The notes beneath the pieces were generated by a model, which saw only the letters and a list, made by a program, of their open reading frames with translations, ran no database searches and was not told the origin of the DNA. The translations under genes and the position numbers were made by a program. DNA of 64,000 bases from Schaalia cardiffensis (GTDB lineage: Bacteria; Actinomycetota; Actinomycetes; Actinomycetales; Actinomycetaceae): positions 64,412-128,411 of the forward strand of contig NZ_JAEKIA010000007.1 in the NCBI RefSeq assembly GCF_016405145.1. The letters run 5' to 3'. Shown in pieces: positions 52,416-60,904 of this stretch (the stretch's first letter is position 1; each line of letters opens with the position of its first letter).

Positions 52416-54214
52416 CTGCAGCGCAGGATCGACACTTCCCATCCCGCGCTTCCACAGCTCACCACCTGTCGCTCTCGTCCTCAAAGCGTGCCAGACGAGG
52501 CGCCGAGGGCGCTTTGCGCGCCTGGCAGGCTGCGGCTTTGCGTCAGTACATGAGCCAAGAGCCGCGTGATTTCCTTGCGGTCGCGACCCCCGGAGCGGGG
52601 AAGACAACTTTCGCTTTGAGGATCGCGCTTGAACTCATGGGCGCGGGGATCGTGGACAAGCTCACGGTCGTGTGTCCGACAGAGCATTTGAAGGGCCAGT
52701 GGGCGGATGCCGCAGCCCGGGTCGGCATTCACATCGACCCGGCCTTTACAAACTCTCAGGGCCGAGCCGGTTCCCACTACGACGGGGTTGCCGTCACATA
52801 TGCGCAGGTCGCGGCGAATCCTCCGGTGCATGCGGCCAGGACCCGCGCCTATCCGACCCTCGTCATCCTCGACGAAATCCACCATGCGGGAGATGCCCTG
52901 TCCTGGGGTGATGGTGTGCGCGAGGCATTCACTGACGCCAAGCGCCGCCTGGCCCTGACGGGCACCCCCTTCCGCTCGGACACTTCGCCGATCCCCTTCG
53001 TCCGCTACGAGGAAGATGCTGATGGGATCCGCCGCTCGAAGGCGGACTTCACTTACGGATACGGCGACGCCCTACGAGAGAGCGTCGTCCGTCCGGTGCT
53101 CTTCATGTCGTATTCGGGGCAGATGTCCTGGCGGACGAGCTCGGGCGATGAGATGAGCGCCCGCTTGGGTGAGCCCCTCACCAAGGACATGATGAAGCAG
53201 GCGTGGAGGACCGCCCTCGACCCGAAAGGCGAGTGGATCCCGGCGGTTTTGCGTGCCGCCGATCTGCGCCTCGAGGAGGTGCGTCGACAGGTCCCGGACG
53301 CTGGCGGCTTGGTCATCGCATCGGATCAGACTCAGGCCCGCGCCTACGCCCGTCATCTGCGCGACATCACGGGACGTTCGGCGACGGTGGTTCTTTCCGA
53401 TGACGCCGACGCTTCAGACCGCATTGATGCTTTCCGTGAAGGCGATGACAAGTGGATGGTCGCGGTCCGCATGGTGTCCGAGGGCGTGGACGTTCCGCGC
53501 CTGTGTGTGGGTGTGTATGCGACGAACACGTCGACTTCTTTGTTCTTCGCACAGGCGGTCGGTCGTTTTGTTCGTGTGCGTCGGCGCGGGGAGACTGCGA
53601 CGGTGTTCATCCCCTCCGTCCTTCCCCTTTTGGATCTCGCCGGCCAGATGGAGCTCGAACGCGACCATGCTCTCGACCGGCCCAAGCCCGAGGGTGAGGA
53701 TTCCATGTGGAATCCAGAAGATGCGATGGTGGCGGAGGCGAATCGTGAGGAGAAGGCTTCAGGTGAACTCCTCAAAGGCTTCGAAGTTCTCGGAGCGGAC
53801 GCTGAGTTTGACGGGGTCCTCTTCGATGGGGCCGCCTGGGGCCAGGGCGCCGAGGTCGGCTCCGAAGAAGAGCAGGAGTACTTGGGCATCCCCGGGCTCT
53901 TGGATGCGGAACAGGTGACGACGCTGCTCAGGGCCCGCCAGGCCGAACAGGCGGCCTCTGCCCGCAAACAGAAGTCTGCGGCCCGTCAACGTGAAGCGAA
54001 TTCAGGTATTTCCGATCACCGGGTCCGTGCGGCGAAGCGCAAAGAGCTTCAACACCTCGTGGCCTCCTGGTCGCGCCGCTCCGGTGACACTCACGCCATG
54101 GTGCACTCCCAGCTTCGGAACCGATGTGGGGGCCCCGAGATCGCGCAGGCCACCACTGAGCAGATCGAAGCGCGTATCGCTTTGCTGCGTCAGTGGTTCG
54201 TTGGCCGTAAATAG
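52412..54214 (+). CDS. SF2 DEAD/DEAH-box helicase
   Basis: 600 residues from a GTG inside the DUF3039 stop. Motif I ATPGAGKTTFALRIA (about 57-71), motif II VILDEIHHAGD, III LTGTPFRSD, then a second RecA lobe with VASEGV-like MVSEGVDVPRL and motif VI QAVGRFVRVRRRG. The architecture is that of XPB/UvrB-like SF2 translocases. The ~190-residue C-terminus is charged and partly coiled. It probably acts on DNA repair or restriction intermediates; no nuclease domain is attached. Confidence 0.85.
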   Translation: MTAAQDRHFPSRASTAHHLSLSSSKRARRGAEGALRAWQAAALRQYMSQEPRDFLAVATPGAGKTTFALRIALELMGAGIVDKLTVVCPTEHLKGQWADAAARVGIHIDPAFTNSQGRAGSHYDGVAVTYAQVAANPPVHAARTRAYPTLVILDEIHHAGDALSWGDGVREAFTDAKRRLALTGTPFRSDTSPIPFVRYEEDADGIRRSKADFTYGYGDALRESVVRPVLFMSYSGQMSWRTSSGDEMSARLGEPLTKDMMKQAWRTALDPKGEWIPAVLRAADLRLEEVRRQVPDAGGLVIASDQTQARAYARHLRDITGRSATVVLSDDADASDRIDAFREGDDKWMVAVRMVSEGVDVPRLCVGVYATNTSTSLFFAQAVGRFVRVRRRGETATVFIPSVLPLLDLAGQMELERDHALDRPKPEGEDSMWNPEDAMVAEANREEKASGELLKGFEVLGADAEFDGVLFDGAAWGQGAEVGSEEEQEYLGIPGLLDAEQVTTLLRARQAEQAASARKQKSAARQREANSGISDHRVRAAKRKELQHLVASWSRRSGDTHAMVHSQLRNRCGGPEIAQATTEQIEARIALLRQWFVGRK

Positions 54215-54220
54215 CGCGTC

Positions 54221-55561
54221 TTAGAGCGTGATGTAGCGGGTCGGGATTGCTGCATCTCCTTCGGAGAGCCTCCACGCCTGGTAGGGGAGCTCATTGCGTG
54301 AACGCACGTGGTGTGCCTGGGCTTTCTCCAAAGCGTCGGGGCCCCACAGTTCGGAGTGGATTTCACCGCCCGTGATGAGGGGGATCTGGAGGGGACGGGC
54401 GCCGATCTTCGCGAACTCCTTAGTGGCCGCCTCTTGAGAGTCGGTGACGATGAGGACCTCTTCGGCCGCGTAGCCTTCCTCGTCGAGGACACGGCCCGCG
54501 AACTTGCGTCCGCCGACGGTCGACTTCGATTCGGATTTCTTCGCGACGGGAATCTGGGCGCCGCTCGCATCCTCCCTTTGGACGAGCTTGTACACGAGGG
54601 CGGCGGTCGGCACACCCGATCCGGTGACGAGCTTCGTGCCGACCCCGTAGGAGTTGATCGGAGCGGCGCCGAGGGCAGCGATCGCGTACTCGTCGAGGTC
54701 GTTGGTCACGGTGATCTTCGTGCTCGTCGCCCCCAGGGCGTCGAGCTGACCGCGGACCTTGAAGGCCGAAGCGACGAGGTCTCCTGAGTCGAGGCGGACC
54801 GCGCCGAGCTCGCCCCCGGCTGCGCGCGCGGCTTCGACGGCGTTGATGACCCCCTGTTCGACGTCGTAGGTGTCGACGAGCAGGGTCGTATCCGGGCCGA
54901 GCAATGCGATCTGAGCGTCGAAGGCTTCGCGTTCGGAATCGTGGAGCAGAGTGAAGGAGTGGGCGGCAGTGCCGATGGCGCGCAGGCCGTAGCGTTTCGA
55001 GGCTTCCAGGTCGGAGGTTCCGGCGAAACCACCGATGATGGCGGCGCGAGCGGCGGAGACGGCGGCGCGCTCATGACCGCGCCGCGCCCCCATGTCCATG
55101 CAGGGGCGCCCATGGGCGGCGATCGTCATGCGCGAGGCTGCCGATGCGATCGCACAATCGTAGTTGAGGATCGACAAGAGCAGGGTCTCAAGCATTGTGC
55201 ATTCGGCGAAGGTGCCGCGTACGGTCAGGAGGGGGGAGCCGGGGAAATAGCATTCGCCTTCCGCGTAGCCGAGCATATCTCCTGAGAAACGGAAATCTTT
55301 GAGATAGTCGAGGGCATCATCGGAGACGATTTTGTGTTCGTGGAGCCAATCGATTTGTTCGGGTTCGAATTCGAAACGCTCGAGGGCTTCGAGGATACGA
55401 CCAATACCTGCGACGACACCGAAACGACGGGTGGCGGGAAGACGGCGTCCGAAGACTTCGAAGGTGGATGTCCTCCAAGCGGTCCCGGCTTTGAGGGCGG
55501 CGTCGAACATGGTGAGTTCGTACATGTCGGTGAGCAATGATGTGGAGATTGAAGCTGGCAT
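54221..55561 (-). CDS. pncB: nicotinate phosphoribosyltransferase
   Basis: 446 residues. It converts nicotinate to NaMN in NAD salvage. The N-terminal SLLTDMYELTMFDAALKAG, the His of AIGTAAHSFTLLHDSEREAF (the phosphorylated His region), AVRLDSGDLVASAFKVR and NDLDEYAI are diagnostic. ATG 55561 is fixed by TACCGT (55568-55573 complement) exactly 6 nt upstream (leaderless); earlier in-frame sequence is not conserved. It is divergent from clpS as in M. tuberculosis (pncB1/Rv1331). Confidence 0.94.
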   Translation of the reverse strand: MPASISTSLLTDMYELTMFDAALKAGTAWRTSTFEVFGRRLPATRRFGVVAGIGRILEALERFEFEPEQIDWLHEHKIVSDDALDYLKDFRFSGDMLGYAEGECYFPGSPLLTVRGTFAECTMLETLLLSILNYDCAIASAASRMTIAAHGRPCMDMGARRGHERAAVSAARAAIIGGFAGTSDLEASKRYGLRAIGTAAHSFTLLHDSEREAFDAQIALLGPDTTLLVDTYDVEQGVINAVEAARAAGGELGAVRLDSGDLVASAFKVRGQLDALGATSTKITVTNDLDEYAIAALGAAPINSYGVGTKLVTGSGVPTAALVYKLVQREDASGAQIPVAKKSESKSTVGGRKFAGRVLDEEGYAAEEVLIVTDSQEAATKEFAKIGARPLQIPLITGGEIHSELWGPDALEKAQAHHVRSRNELPYQAWRLSEGDAAIPTRYITL

Positions 55562-55642
55562 ATGCTCACGGTATCGCGATCGGGCGCGCTTGAAGTGGCG
55601 AAACTTCAGCGATCGTGAGATTCCTTGCCTAGTCTGGAACGT

Positions 55643-55930
55643 ATGTCGAGTGTGACGATGATCCCGAAGGAGGATACGAGGACGATTCCCGCCCTGTCCG
55701 CCTCGTGGCACACCGTCGTCTGGGATGACCCGATCAACCTCATGGGCTATGTGACGAGCGTGTTTCAGCGACACTTCGGTTATTCGAGTGAAAAGGCGAC
55801 GCGCCTCATGCTGGAGGTTCACGAGCGGGGTCGCGCCGTGGTGTCCACGGGAATGCGCGAGCGCATGGAGGCCGATGTCGTTGCCATGCACGGCTATGGT
55901 CTGCGCGCAACATTGGAAGCGGAAAGATGA
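55643..55930 (+). CDS. clpS: ATP-dependent Clp protease adaptor ClpS
   Basis: 95 residues. The ClpS core reads WHTVVWDDPINLMGYV, HFGYSSEKATRLMLEVHERGRAVV (in two segments) and AVVSTGMRERMEADVVAMHGYGL likewise. It delivers N-degron substrates to ClpAP/ClpCP by contacting the Clp ATPase N-domain. ATG 55643 follows TAGTCT (55630-55635) by 7 nt, so the mRNA is probably leaderless. It is followed by the DUF2017 gene, a fixed actinobacterial arrangement. Confidence 0.94.
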   Translation: MSSVTMIPKEDTRTIPALSASWHTVVWDDPINLMGYVTSVFQRHFGYSSEKATRLMLEVHERGRAVVSTGMRERMEADVVAMHGYGLRATLEAER

Positions 55931-55946
55931 TCGGGATAATTCGGCG

Positions 55947-56522
55947 ATGATTGGTCGTTTCAGATACGAGGACGGGGCGTATTGCGCGTGTATTGAGCCT
56001 CCATATTCGACCTTGATCGTTCGCCTCATGCGTGAGATCCTCGTCGTCCTTGATGAGCCTGCGGAGATGAATTCCTTCCTTTTGGCGGCAACGGATTTGG
56101 AGACGGGGCGAGAGGCCCCCGAAGAGCGCGCCTTGGAGTATTTACTTCCCGCGATGAGTCTGGATCCTGAGGATGCTTCGAGTTTGCGGGCTTTGACGGA
56201 GGATTTCCTTCGGGCGGAGAAGTCCTCACGCCTTCGCCAGGTCGCGGGAAGGATTGAACGCGCTGAGCGCAGTGAGTGCGCGGAGCTCGTGATCCCAGCC
56301 GATGAGGTGTGGGAGTGGCTTGCGGCGCTCAATGATGTTCGTCTCGGCTTGGCGGGGGAGTTGAAGCTCGAAACGGATGCGGATGTCGCAAGAATTGAGG
56401 AATTGGCTGGCCGCGCGCTTGATGGCAGCCGCGAGCAGGCGGCCTCGGTGTTCTATCTGATTCTCACCTGGTGGCAGGATTCACTGATTTCGGCGCTGAA
56501 TTCTTCGGGGGTGCACGGCTAG
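55947..56522 (+). CDS. DUF2017 family protein
   Basis: 191 residues. Mostly helical; the VWEWLAALNDVRLGLAGELK motif (about 132-151) and YLILTWWQDSLISAL near the end mark the DUF2017 family that always follows clpS (Rv1332 equivalent). Function unknown; the constant pairing suggests a role with Clp proteolysis. It starts 16 nt after clpS; the stop TAG doubles as the beginning of the murI -10 hexamer. Confidence 0.88.
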   Translation: MIGRFRYEDGAYCACIEPPYSTLIVRLMREILVVLDEPAEMNSFLLAATDLETGREAPEERALEYLLPAMSLDPEDASSLRALTEDFLRAEKSSRLRQVAGRIERAERSECAELVIPADEVWEWLAALNDVRLGLAGELKLETDADVARIEELAGRALDGSREQAASVFYLILTWWQDSLISALNSSGVHG

Positions 56523-56533
56523 GGTCGGGAAGC

Positions 56534-57367
56534 ATGGAGAATGCGCCGATCGGTATTTTCGACTCCGGGCTCGGGGGTCTTACGGTTGCGCGCGCCATCA
56601 TGGATAAACTCCCAGATGAGCAGATCCTCTATCTGGGGGATACGGCTCATACGCCTTATGGTCCAAGGCCGATCGCGGAGGTGCGCCGCTACACCCTCGC
56701 CTGCTTGGACGAGTTGGCCTCGCGCGGAGTGAAAGCCCTGGTCATCGCTTGCAATACTGCGACTGCGGCGGCCCTTTCGGATGCCCGCGAGAGGTATTGG
56801 ATCGACGCGCACATCCCGGTGATCGAGGTCATCACCCCTGCTGCACGTCAGGCGGTCGCCACGACTCACAACCACAGGATCGGCGTGATCGGCACTTTCG
56901 CAACGATCCAATCCGAGGCGTATAAGAACGCTCTCGGCGCGGTTCCCGGGCTGACTGTCGTCCAGCAGGCGTGCCCGAGATTCGTTGAATTCGTTGAACG
57001 CGGAATCACCATGGGAGCTGAACTCGAAGCAGTGGCCCGCGAATACTTGCAGCCCTTGAAAGAGGCAGAGGTCGACACCTTGATCCTCGGGTGCACGCAT
57101 TATCCGCTGCTCACCGGTGTGATCGGCCGGATCATGGGGGAGAGGGTCTCCCTCGTCACCTCTTCTGAGGCGACCGCGAATGTCGCCTACAACGAATTGA
57201 TCGACCGGGGCCTCTTGCACGCCCCCTGGGCCCCAGGTCAAGGGCCCTCCCACGAGTTCCTCACCACCGGGGAGTCGGAGAACTTCCCGCGTTTGGCGCG
57301 CCGTTTCCTCGGTCCCGAGGTTGCTCGCGTTCAGGAGATCAGCGTCGACGCGGGGGCGCGAGCCTGA
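56534..57367 (+). CDS. murI: glutamate racemase
   Basis: 277 residues. It supplies D-glutamate for peptidoglycan. IGIFDSGLGGLTVARAI at the N-terminus, the first catalytic Cys in VIACNTATAAAL and the second in LILGCTHYPLL are intact. TAGGGT (56520-56525) 8 nt before the ATG suggests its own leaderless promoter in addition to read-through from DUF2017. It overlaps the next gene by 1 nt. Confidence 0.95.
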   Translation: MENAPIGIFDSGLGGLTVARAIMDKLPDEQILYLGDTAHTPYGPRPIAEVRRYTLACLDELASRGVKALVIACNTATAAALSDARERYWIDAHIPVIEVITPAARQAVATTHNHRIGVIGTFATIQSEAYKNALGAVPGLTVVQQACPRFVEFVERGITMGAELEAVAREYLQPLKEAEVDTLILGCTHYPLLTGVIGRIMGERVSLVTSSEATANVAYNELIDRGLLHAPWAPGQGPSHEFLTTGESENFPRLARRFLGPEVARVQEISVDAGARA

Positions 57368-58170
57368 TGCGCCTGACGATCATTGGAGCGACGGGGTCGA
57401 TGTCGGGCCCCGTATCTCCGGCATCCTGCTATCTCGTCCAATGCCCTGGGCTTGATCCTCTTACCGGTGAGCTTCGGACCTGGTCGATCGTCCTGGAAAT
57501 GGGGCCCGGTTCCTTCGGGGCCTTGTGGCGTCATATCGACCCTCGGCTGATCGACGCCCTTGTCCTTTCGCATACTCATGCCGATCACATGGGCGACATC
57601 ATCTCTTTGCAGGTGTTCCGCCGTTGGGGGCCGGGCTCTGATCTTGAGCCGCTGCCTTTGGCGGGCCCGGTGGGTACTTTGGAGAGGATTCGCCAGATCG
57701 ATGGGACGCGCCTGCCCGACACTTACGAGGGTGAGTTCGACATTCGCACTGTTCGTGCGGGGCAGAGTTATCGCATCGGACCGATGACTCTCACTCCCTT
57801 CCCGGGAATCCACACGGTGGAGTCTTTTGGGACGCGCATCGTGGGGCCTTCGGATTCTTCCCCTTCGGAGACCGTGTCGATGTTCTTCACCGGCGACACG
57901 GATGAGGCTCCGGCGATCCTCGAGGGGGCTCGGGGCGTGGATCTTTTACTCACGGAGGTCGGCTTCACCCGTGCGGATACGGTTCGTGGTATTCACATGG
58001 ATGGTGTGCGCGCGGGCCGTTTGGCAGCGAGGGCCGGAGTTGCTCACCTTGTCGCGACGCATATTCAGCCGTGGACGGATCTGAAGGTCGTCGAAGCTGA
58101 ATTGCGTGAGCACTGGGCCGGTCCCCTCGATTTTGCGATGTCTCAAAAGGTTTTCACAGTCGGACAGTGA
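57367..58170 (+). CDS. MBL-fold hydrolase, Rv1339-like cyclic-nucleotide phosphodiesterase
   Basis: 267 residues, metallo-beta-lactamase fold with the metal-binding motif LSHTHADHMGD (about 61-71), later His in FPGIHTV, Asp in FFTGDTDEAPAI and the final His in VATHIQPW. Order and sequence match M. tuberculosis Rv1339, reported as an atypical class II cAMP phosphodiesterase. It directly follows murI with a TGATG overlap, as in mycobacteria. Activity on cAMP here is inferred by family. Confidence 0.85.
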   Translation: MRLTIIGATGSMSGPVSPASCYLVQCPGLDPLTGELRTWSIVLEMGPGSFGALWRHIDPRLIDALVLSHTHADHMGDIISLQVFRRWGPGSDLEPLPLAGPVGTLERIRQIDGTRLPDTYEGEFDIRTVRAGQSYRIGPMTLTPFPGIHTVESFGTRIVGPSDSSPSETVSMFFTGDTDEAPAILEGARGVDLLLTEVGFTRADTVRGIHMDGVRAGRLAARAGVAHLVATHIQPWTDLKVVEAELREHWAGPLDFAMSQKVFTVGQ

Positions 58171-58205
58171 CTTCCTCCCAGCCAGGAGCGAGTGCGAACG
58201 GCTCT

Positions 58206-59126
58206 TCAGCCGGTGGCCTTGCGCCAGTCCTCGTGGTGTTGGGCGACCCAGGCGAATAATGCGGTGAGGACCTGTCCGGTTGCGCTGTTCTCCCGGTCCT
58301 CACCCTTGCGATGTCGCACGAGGATCCTTCTGAATCCGAATCCCGGGAGCCGGGTGATGCGCATGCCGTCCAGGGGGATTCCTCGTACCGCCATCGAAGG
58401 CAGAATTGTGGAGCCGCATCCGGCTCTGACGAGGGCGTGGGCGGCCTCGTAGTTGATGTATTCGTAGGGCACCCAATGCGCCTGGGGGATCGAGGAGGCG
58501 ATCCTTTGCATCGCGTGATAGCCGATTGTCTGGGGGGCGAGCCGGAGCCACTGGACTTTCGCGAGATCGCGTTCGGTTTGCACGCGCGGGGCGTTCTCGG
58601 GGCTGAGGAGTACCCAGGGTTCGTCGATGAACGCGGTATCGGAAAAGCCCGTGGGTGGTGTGCCGGGCGCAGTGTCGCGTTCGAGCATGAGCAGGTCGAT
58701 GCGGCCCGCTCTCAGGTCACCCATGCCATCGGCCTCATCTGTCTCTTTGATGTGCACTTCAACGCCGGGCAGGGTCGTGGAGAGTTCAGCGGTGAGGGGC
58801 AGGAGGACGGAGCGGATCACTGTTTGGAATGCGCCGATCCCGAGGGTGCCGGTGACTGCGCCACTCATGGGGCGAAGATCGTGGGCGATTTCGCTCAGCT
58901 CGTTTTCGATCCTTTGTGCACCGGCGACGAGGATGTGACCGGCGGGGGTGATGCGGGCGCCTTGAGGGGTGCGCTCCACGAGGGGCAGGCCGACTTCCTC
59001 TTCGAGTTTGCGGATCTGCTGGGAGACGGCCGAGGGGGTGAGGCCGAGGACATCGGCGGCGGCGACGACACCGCCGTGGCGGTGGACGGCGAGGAGGTGG
59101 GAGAGTCGGCGAGGATCGATGAGCAC
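58206..59126 (-). CDS. LysR family transcriptional regulator
   Basis: 306 residues from a GTG with GAGGAAA upstream. The N-terminal HTH (RLSHLLAVHRHGGVVAAADVL, then LTPSAVSQQIRKLEEEVGLPL) and the C-terminal two-lobe effector domain (residues ~95-300) are complete. It is divergent from a 42-codon ORF, with a T-N11-A palindrome between them, the usual LysR binding arrangement. The effector and targets are unknown; the adjacent genes on the other side (rdgB, Rv1339-like) are housekeeping. Confidence 0.9.
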   Translation of the reverse strand: MLIDPRRLSHLLAVHRHGGVVAAADVLGLTPSAVSQQIRKLEEEVGLPLVERTPQGARITPAGHILVAGAQRIENELSEIAHDLRPMSGAVTGTLGIGAFQTVIRSVLLPLTAELSTTLPGVEVHIKETDEADGMGDLRAGRIDLLMLERDTAPGTPPTGFSDTAFIDEPWVLLSPENAPRVQTERDLAKVQWLRLAPQTIGYHAMQRIASSIPQAHWVPYEYINYEAAHALVRAGCGSTILPSMAVRGIPLDGMRITRLPGFGFRRILVRHRKGEDRENSATGQVLTALFAWVAQHHEDWRKATG

Positions 59127-59154
59127 GGCGTTTCCTCAGTGAAGAAAAACTGAA

Positions 59155-59188
59155 TCTTCATTGAAGAGTAATGCAATTGTGCTATAGG
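59155..59188. promoter_or_regulatory. LysR box and divergent promoter
   Basis: CTTCATTGAAG (59156-59166) is a palindrome inside a T-N11-A frame (T59155, A59167). A rightward promoter overlaps it: -35 TTGAAG (59161-59166), 16-bp spacer, -10 TATAGG (59183-59188). Regulation of the rightward small ORF by the LysR protein is inferred. Confidence 0.55.
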
Positions 59189-59283
59189 CGAGGGTAGTTC
59201 ACACTGGAAGAGTCGCAGGCGGCGCACAGTGGGGCGCGCCGCGAACGCCTGCTGCGACACCCATGCACACTCAGGAGAATCCG

Positions 59284-59412
59284 ATGTCGGCCACCATTCG
59301 TCGTCTCTTCGCCCGCCTTCACGCCTCCCTCACAAGAGAACGCCGCCAGCCCAGCGACGCCGTGCAGTTCTGCATGGACCGGCCCATCTACGGGGCCCTC
59401 GTCGCCCGCTGA
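59284..59412 (+). CDS. small ORF, 42 residues, unknown function
   Basis: The frame begins MSATIRRLFARLHASL and ends DRPIYGALVAR. An RBS (CAGGAGAA) lies 6 nt before the ATG, and a promoter with LysR box lies ~95 nt upstream. It is basic at the N-terminus, with one Cys and a short hydrophobic end, and no known motif. Divergence from the LysR regulator gene is the main argument that it is real; it could be a leader peptide or a small effector. Confidence 0.5.
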   Translation: MSATIRRLFARLHASLTRERRQPSDAVQFCMDRPIYGALVAR

Positions 59413-59420
59413 AAGCAAGG

Positions 59421-59456
59421 AGAGCCCCACAGGGGAGCAGAGCCCCACAGGGGAGC
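59421..59456. repeat. perfect 18-bp tandem duplication
   Basis: AGAGCCCCACAGGGGAGC occurs at 59421-59438 and 59439-59456. Each copy can fold (GCCCC/GGGG with a short loop), and pairs of copies could form alternative hairpins. It fills the gap between the small ORF and the rdgB stop codon, and probably acts as a terminator for one or both. Confidence 0.7.
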
Positions 59457-60101
59457 TCACTTGCCTTTCAAGACCTCAATGATCGCCGGGAGCAGGGCGC
59501 GGAAGGCCTTGCCCCGGTGGCTGATCGCGTTCTTCTCCTCGGGACTGAGTTCAGCGCTCGTGCGCGAGTAGCCCTCGGGGACGAAGATCGGATCGTAGCC
59601 GAAACCGCCTTCGCCGCGGCGCTCTCTTATGAGGGTGCCCCGCACCTCGCCGCGTTCGACGAACTCACGCCCATCGGGCAGCACGAGAGCCGCAGCGGAC
59701 ACGAAAGCTGCGCCTCGATGCGCCGCGGGAACGTCCGCGAGCTGTGCGAGCAGCAGATCCAGGTTCGCCGCATCATCCCCATGAGCACCGCACCAACGCG
59801 CCGAGAAGATCCCAGGCGCTCCGCCCATGATGTCAACGCAGATCCCCGAGTCGTCGGCGAGCGCGGGCAGGCCTGTGAATTCAACGAGGGCGCGCGCTTT
59901 GATCAGCGAGTTCTCCTCGAAAGTGGCGCCATCCTCAAGGGGAGCGGGCGCATTGAAATCGGACATGCGCGCGATCGTTCCGGGCGCGTAGCCCTGCCAC
60001 GCGGGGGCGAGAATCGCTTCGAGTTCGCTGATCTTGTGTGCATTCCCGGTCGCAAATACGAGGCGCGGTTTCAGACAGGACCGGGCCGAGTCCTCGCTCA
60101 T
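59457..60101 (-). CDS. rdgB: RdgB/HAM1 family non-canonical purine NTP pyrophosphatase
   Basis: 214 residues from ATG 60101, which overlaps the rph stop (ATGA). It hydrolyses dITP/XTP/ITP to monophosphates and so keeps deaminated purines out of DNA. Motifs: VFATGNAHKISELEAIL, ATFEENSLIKARAL, LADDSGICVD (catalytic Asp), GGFGYDPIFVPEG and ELSPEEKNAISHRGKA. It forms an operon with rph, as in mycobacteria (rphA-Rv1341). Confidence 0.95.
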   Translation of the reverse strand: MSEDSARSCLKPRLVFATGNAHKISELEAILAPAWQGYAPGTIARMSDFNAPAPLEDGATFEENSLIKARALVEFTGLPALADDSGICVDIMGGAPGIFSARWCGAHGDDAANLDLLLAQLADVPAAHRGAAFVSAAALVLPDGREFVERGEVRGTLIRERRGEGGFGYDPIFVPEGYSRTSAELSPEEKNAISHRGKAFRALLPAIIEVLKGK

Positions 60102-60868
60102 CAGAGGGTGACCTTCTCCCCTGCGGGCGCCTGGAGGCAACGCTTTTGAAGATCTGCGAGCTGGGCGTTGCCGATCGAGGCGTAATCGAGGAGCTCAGCG
60201 AGCTCATCTCGGTTGAAGGGGGCATGTTCGGCCGTGCCCTGAACCTCGATGAAGTCGCCCGAACCGGTCTGGACGATGTTCATATCGGTCTGGGCCCGCA
60301 CATCCTCCTCATAAGGAAGGTCGAGCATGACGGTGCCTTCGACAATGCCGACGGAGATCGCGGAAACGGAATCAGTGAGGACCTTGAGTCCCGGCTTCGC
60401 CGTGATGATCCCCTTCTCGCTGCCCCAGCGCACGGCCTCGGCGAGGGCGACATAGGCGCCGGTCACGGAAGCGGTGCGGGTGCCTCCGTCTGCGCGCAAC
60501 ACATCACAGTCGAGGACGATCGTGTTCTCGCCGAGCGCGGACACGTCGATGATCGCTCGAAGGGAACGGCCGATGAGTCGGGAGATCTCCTGGGTGCGTC
60601 CCGAGACCTTGCCCTTGATGGATTCGCGCTGGGAGCGTTCGGAGGTGGCGCGCGGGAGCATCGCATATTCGGCGGTCACCCAGCCTTCCCCGCTTCCCTT
60701 GCGCCAGCGCGGCACGCCCTCGGTGAGGGAGGCGACGCACAGGACGCGGGTGTTCCCGAACTCGACGAGGACGGATCCCTCTCCGGTGCCGGACCATCCG
60801 CGAGTCAAGGAAATGGGGCGGAGCTGATCGAATTCGCGCCCATCGGCGCGCTGAACTGTGGAAGTCAT
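60101..60868 (-). CDS. rph: ribonuclease PH
   Basis: 255 residues. A phosphorolytic 3'-5' exoribonuclease that trims tRNA 3' ends. [19 protein letters not shown] at the N-terminus, the Arg-rich RNA-binding stretch [21 protein letters not shown], phosphate-site residues in [16 protein letters not shown] and the catalytic Asp in [17 protein letters not shown] are intact. Start ATG 60868, with TACTCT 7 nt upstream on the minus strand (leaderless). Confidence 0.96.
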   Translation of the reverse strand: MTSTVQRADGREFDQLRPISLTRGWSGTGEGSVLVEFGNTRVLCVASLTEGVPRWRKGSGEGWVTAEYAMLPRATSERSQRESIKGKVSGRTQEISRLIGRSLRAIIDVSALGENTIVLDCDVLRADGGTRTASVTGAYVALAEAVRWGSEKGIITAKPGLKVLTDSVSAISVGIVEGTVMLDLPYEEDVRAQTDMNIVQTGSGDFIEVQGTAEHAPFNRDELAELLDYASIGNAQLADLQKRCLQAPAGEKVTL

Positions 60869-60875
60869 GGCCACC

Positions 60876-60898
60876 AGAGTAGCCGAGGGGGATAGCGT
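60876..60898. promoter_or_regulatory. back-to-back leaderless promoters of rph and nudC
   Basis: The minus-strand TACTCT (+ strand AGAGTA, 60876-60881) and plus-strand TAGCGT (60893-60898) are only 11 nt apart within a 36-nt intergenic gap. Each lies 6-7 nt from its own start codon, so the two -35 regions overlap the opposite gene's promoter or coding sequence. Confidence 0.55.
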
Positions 60899-60904
60899 GG
60901 ACGC

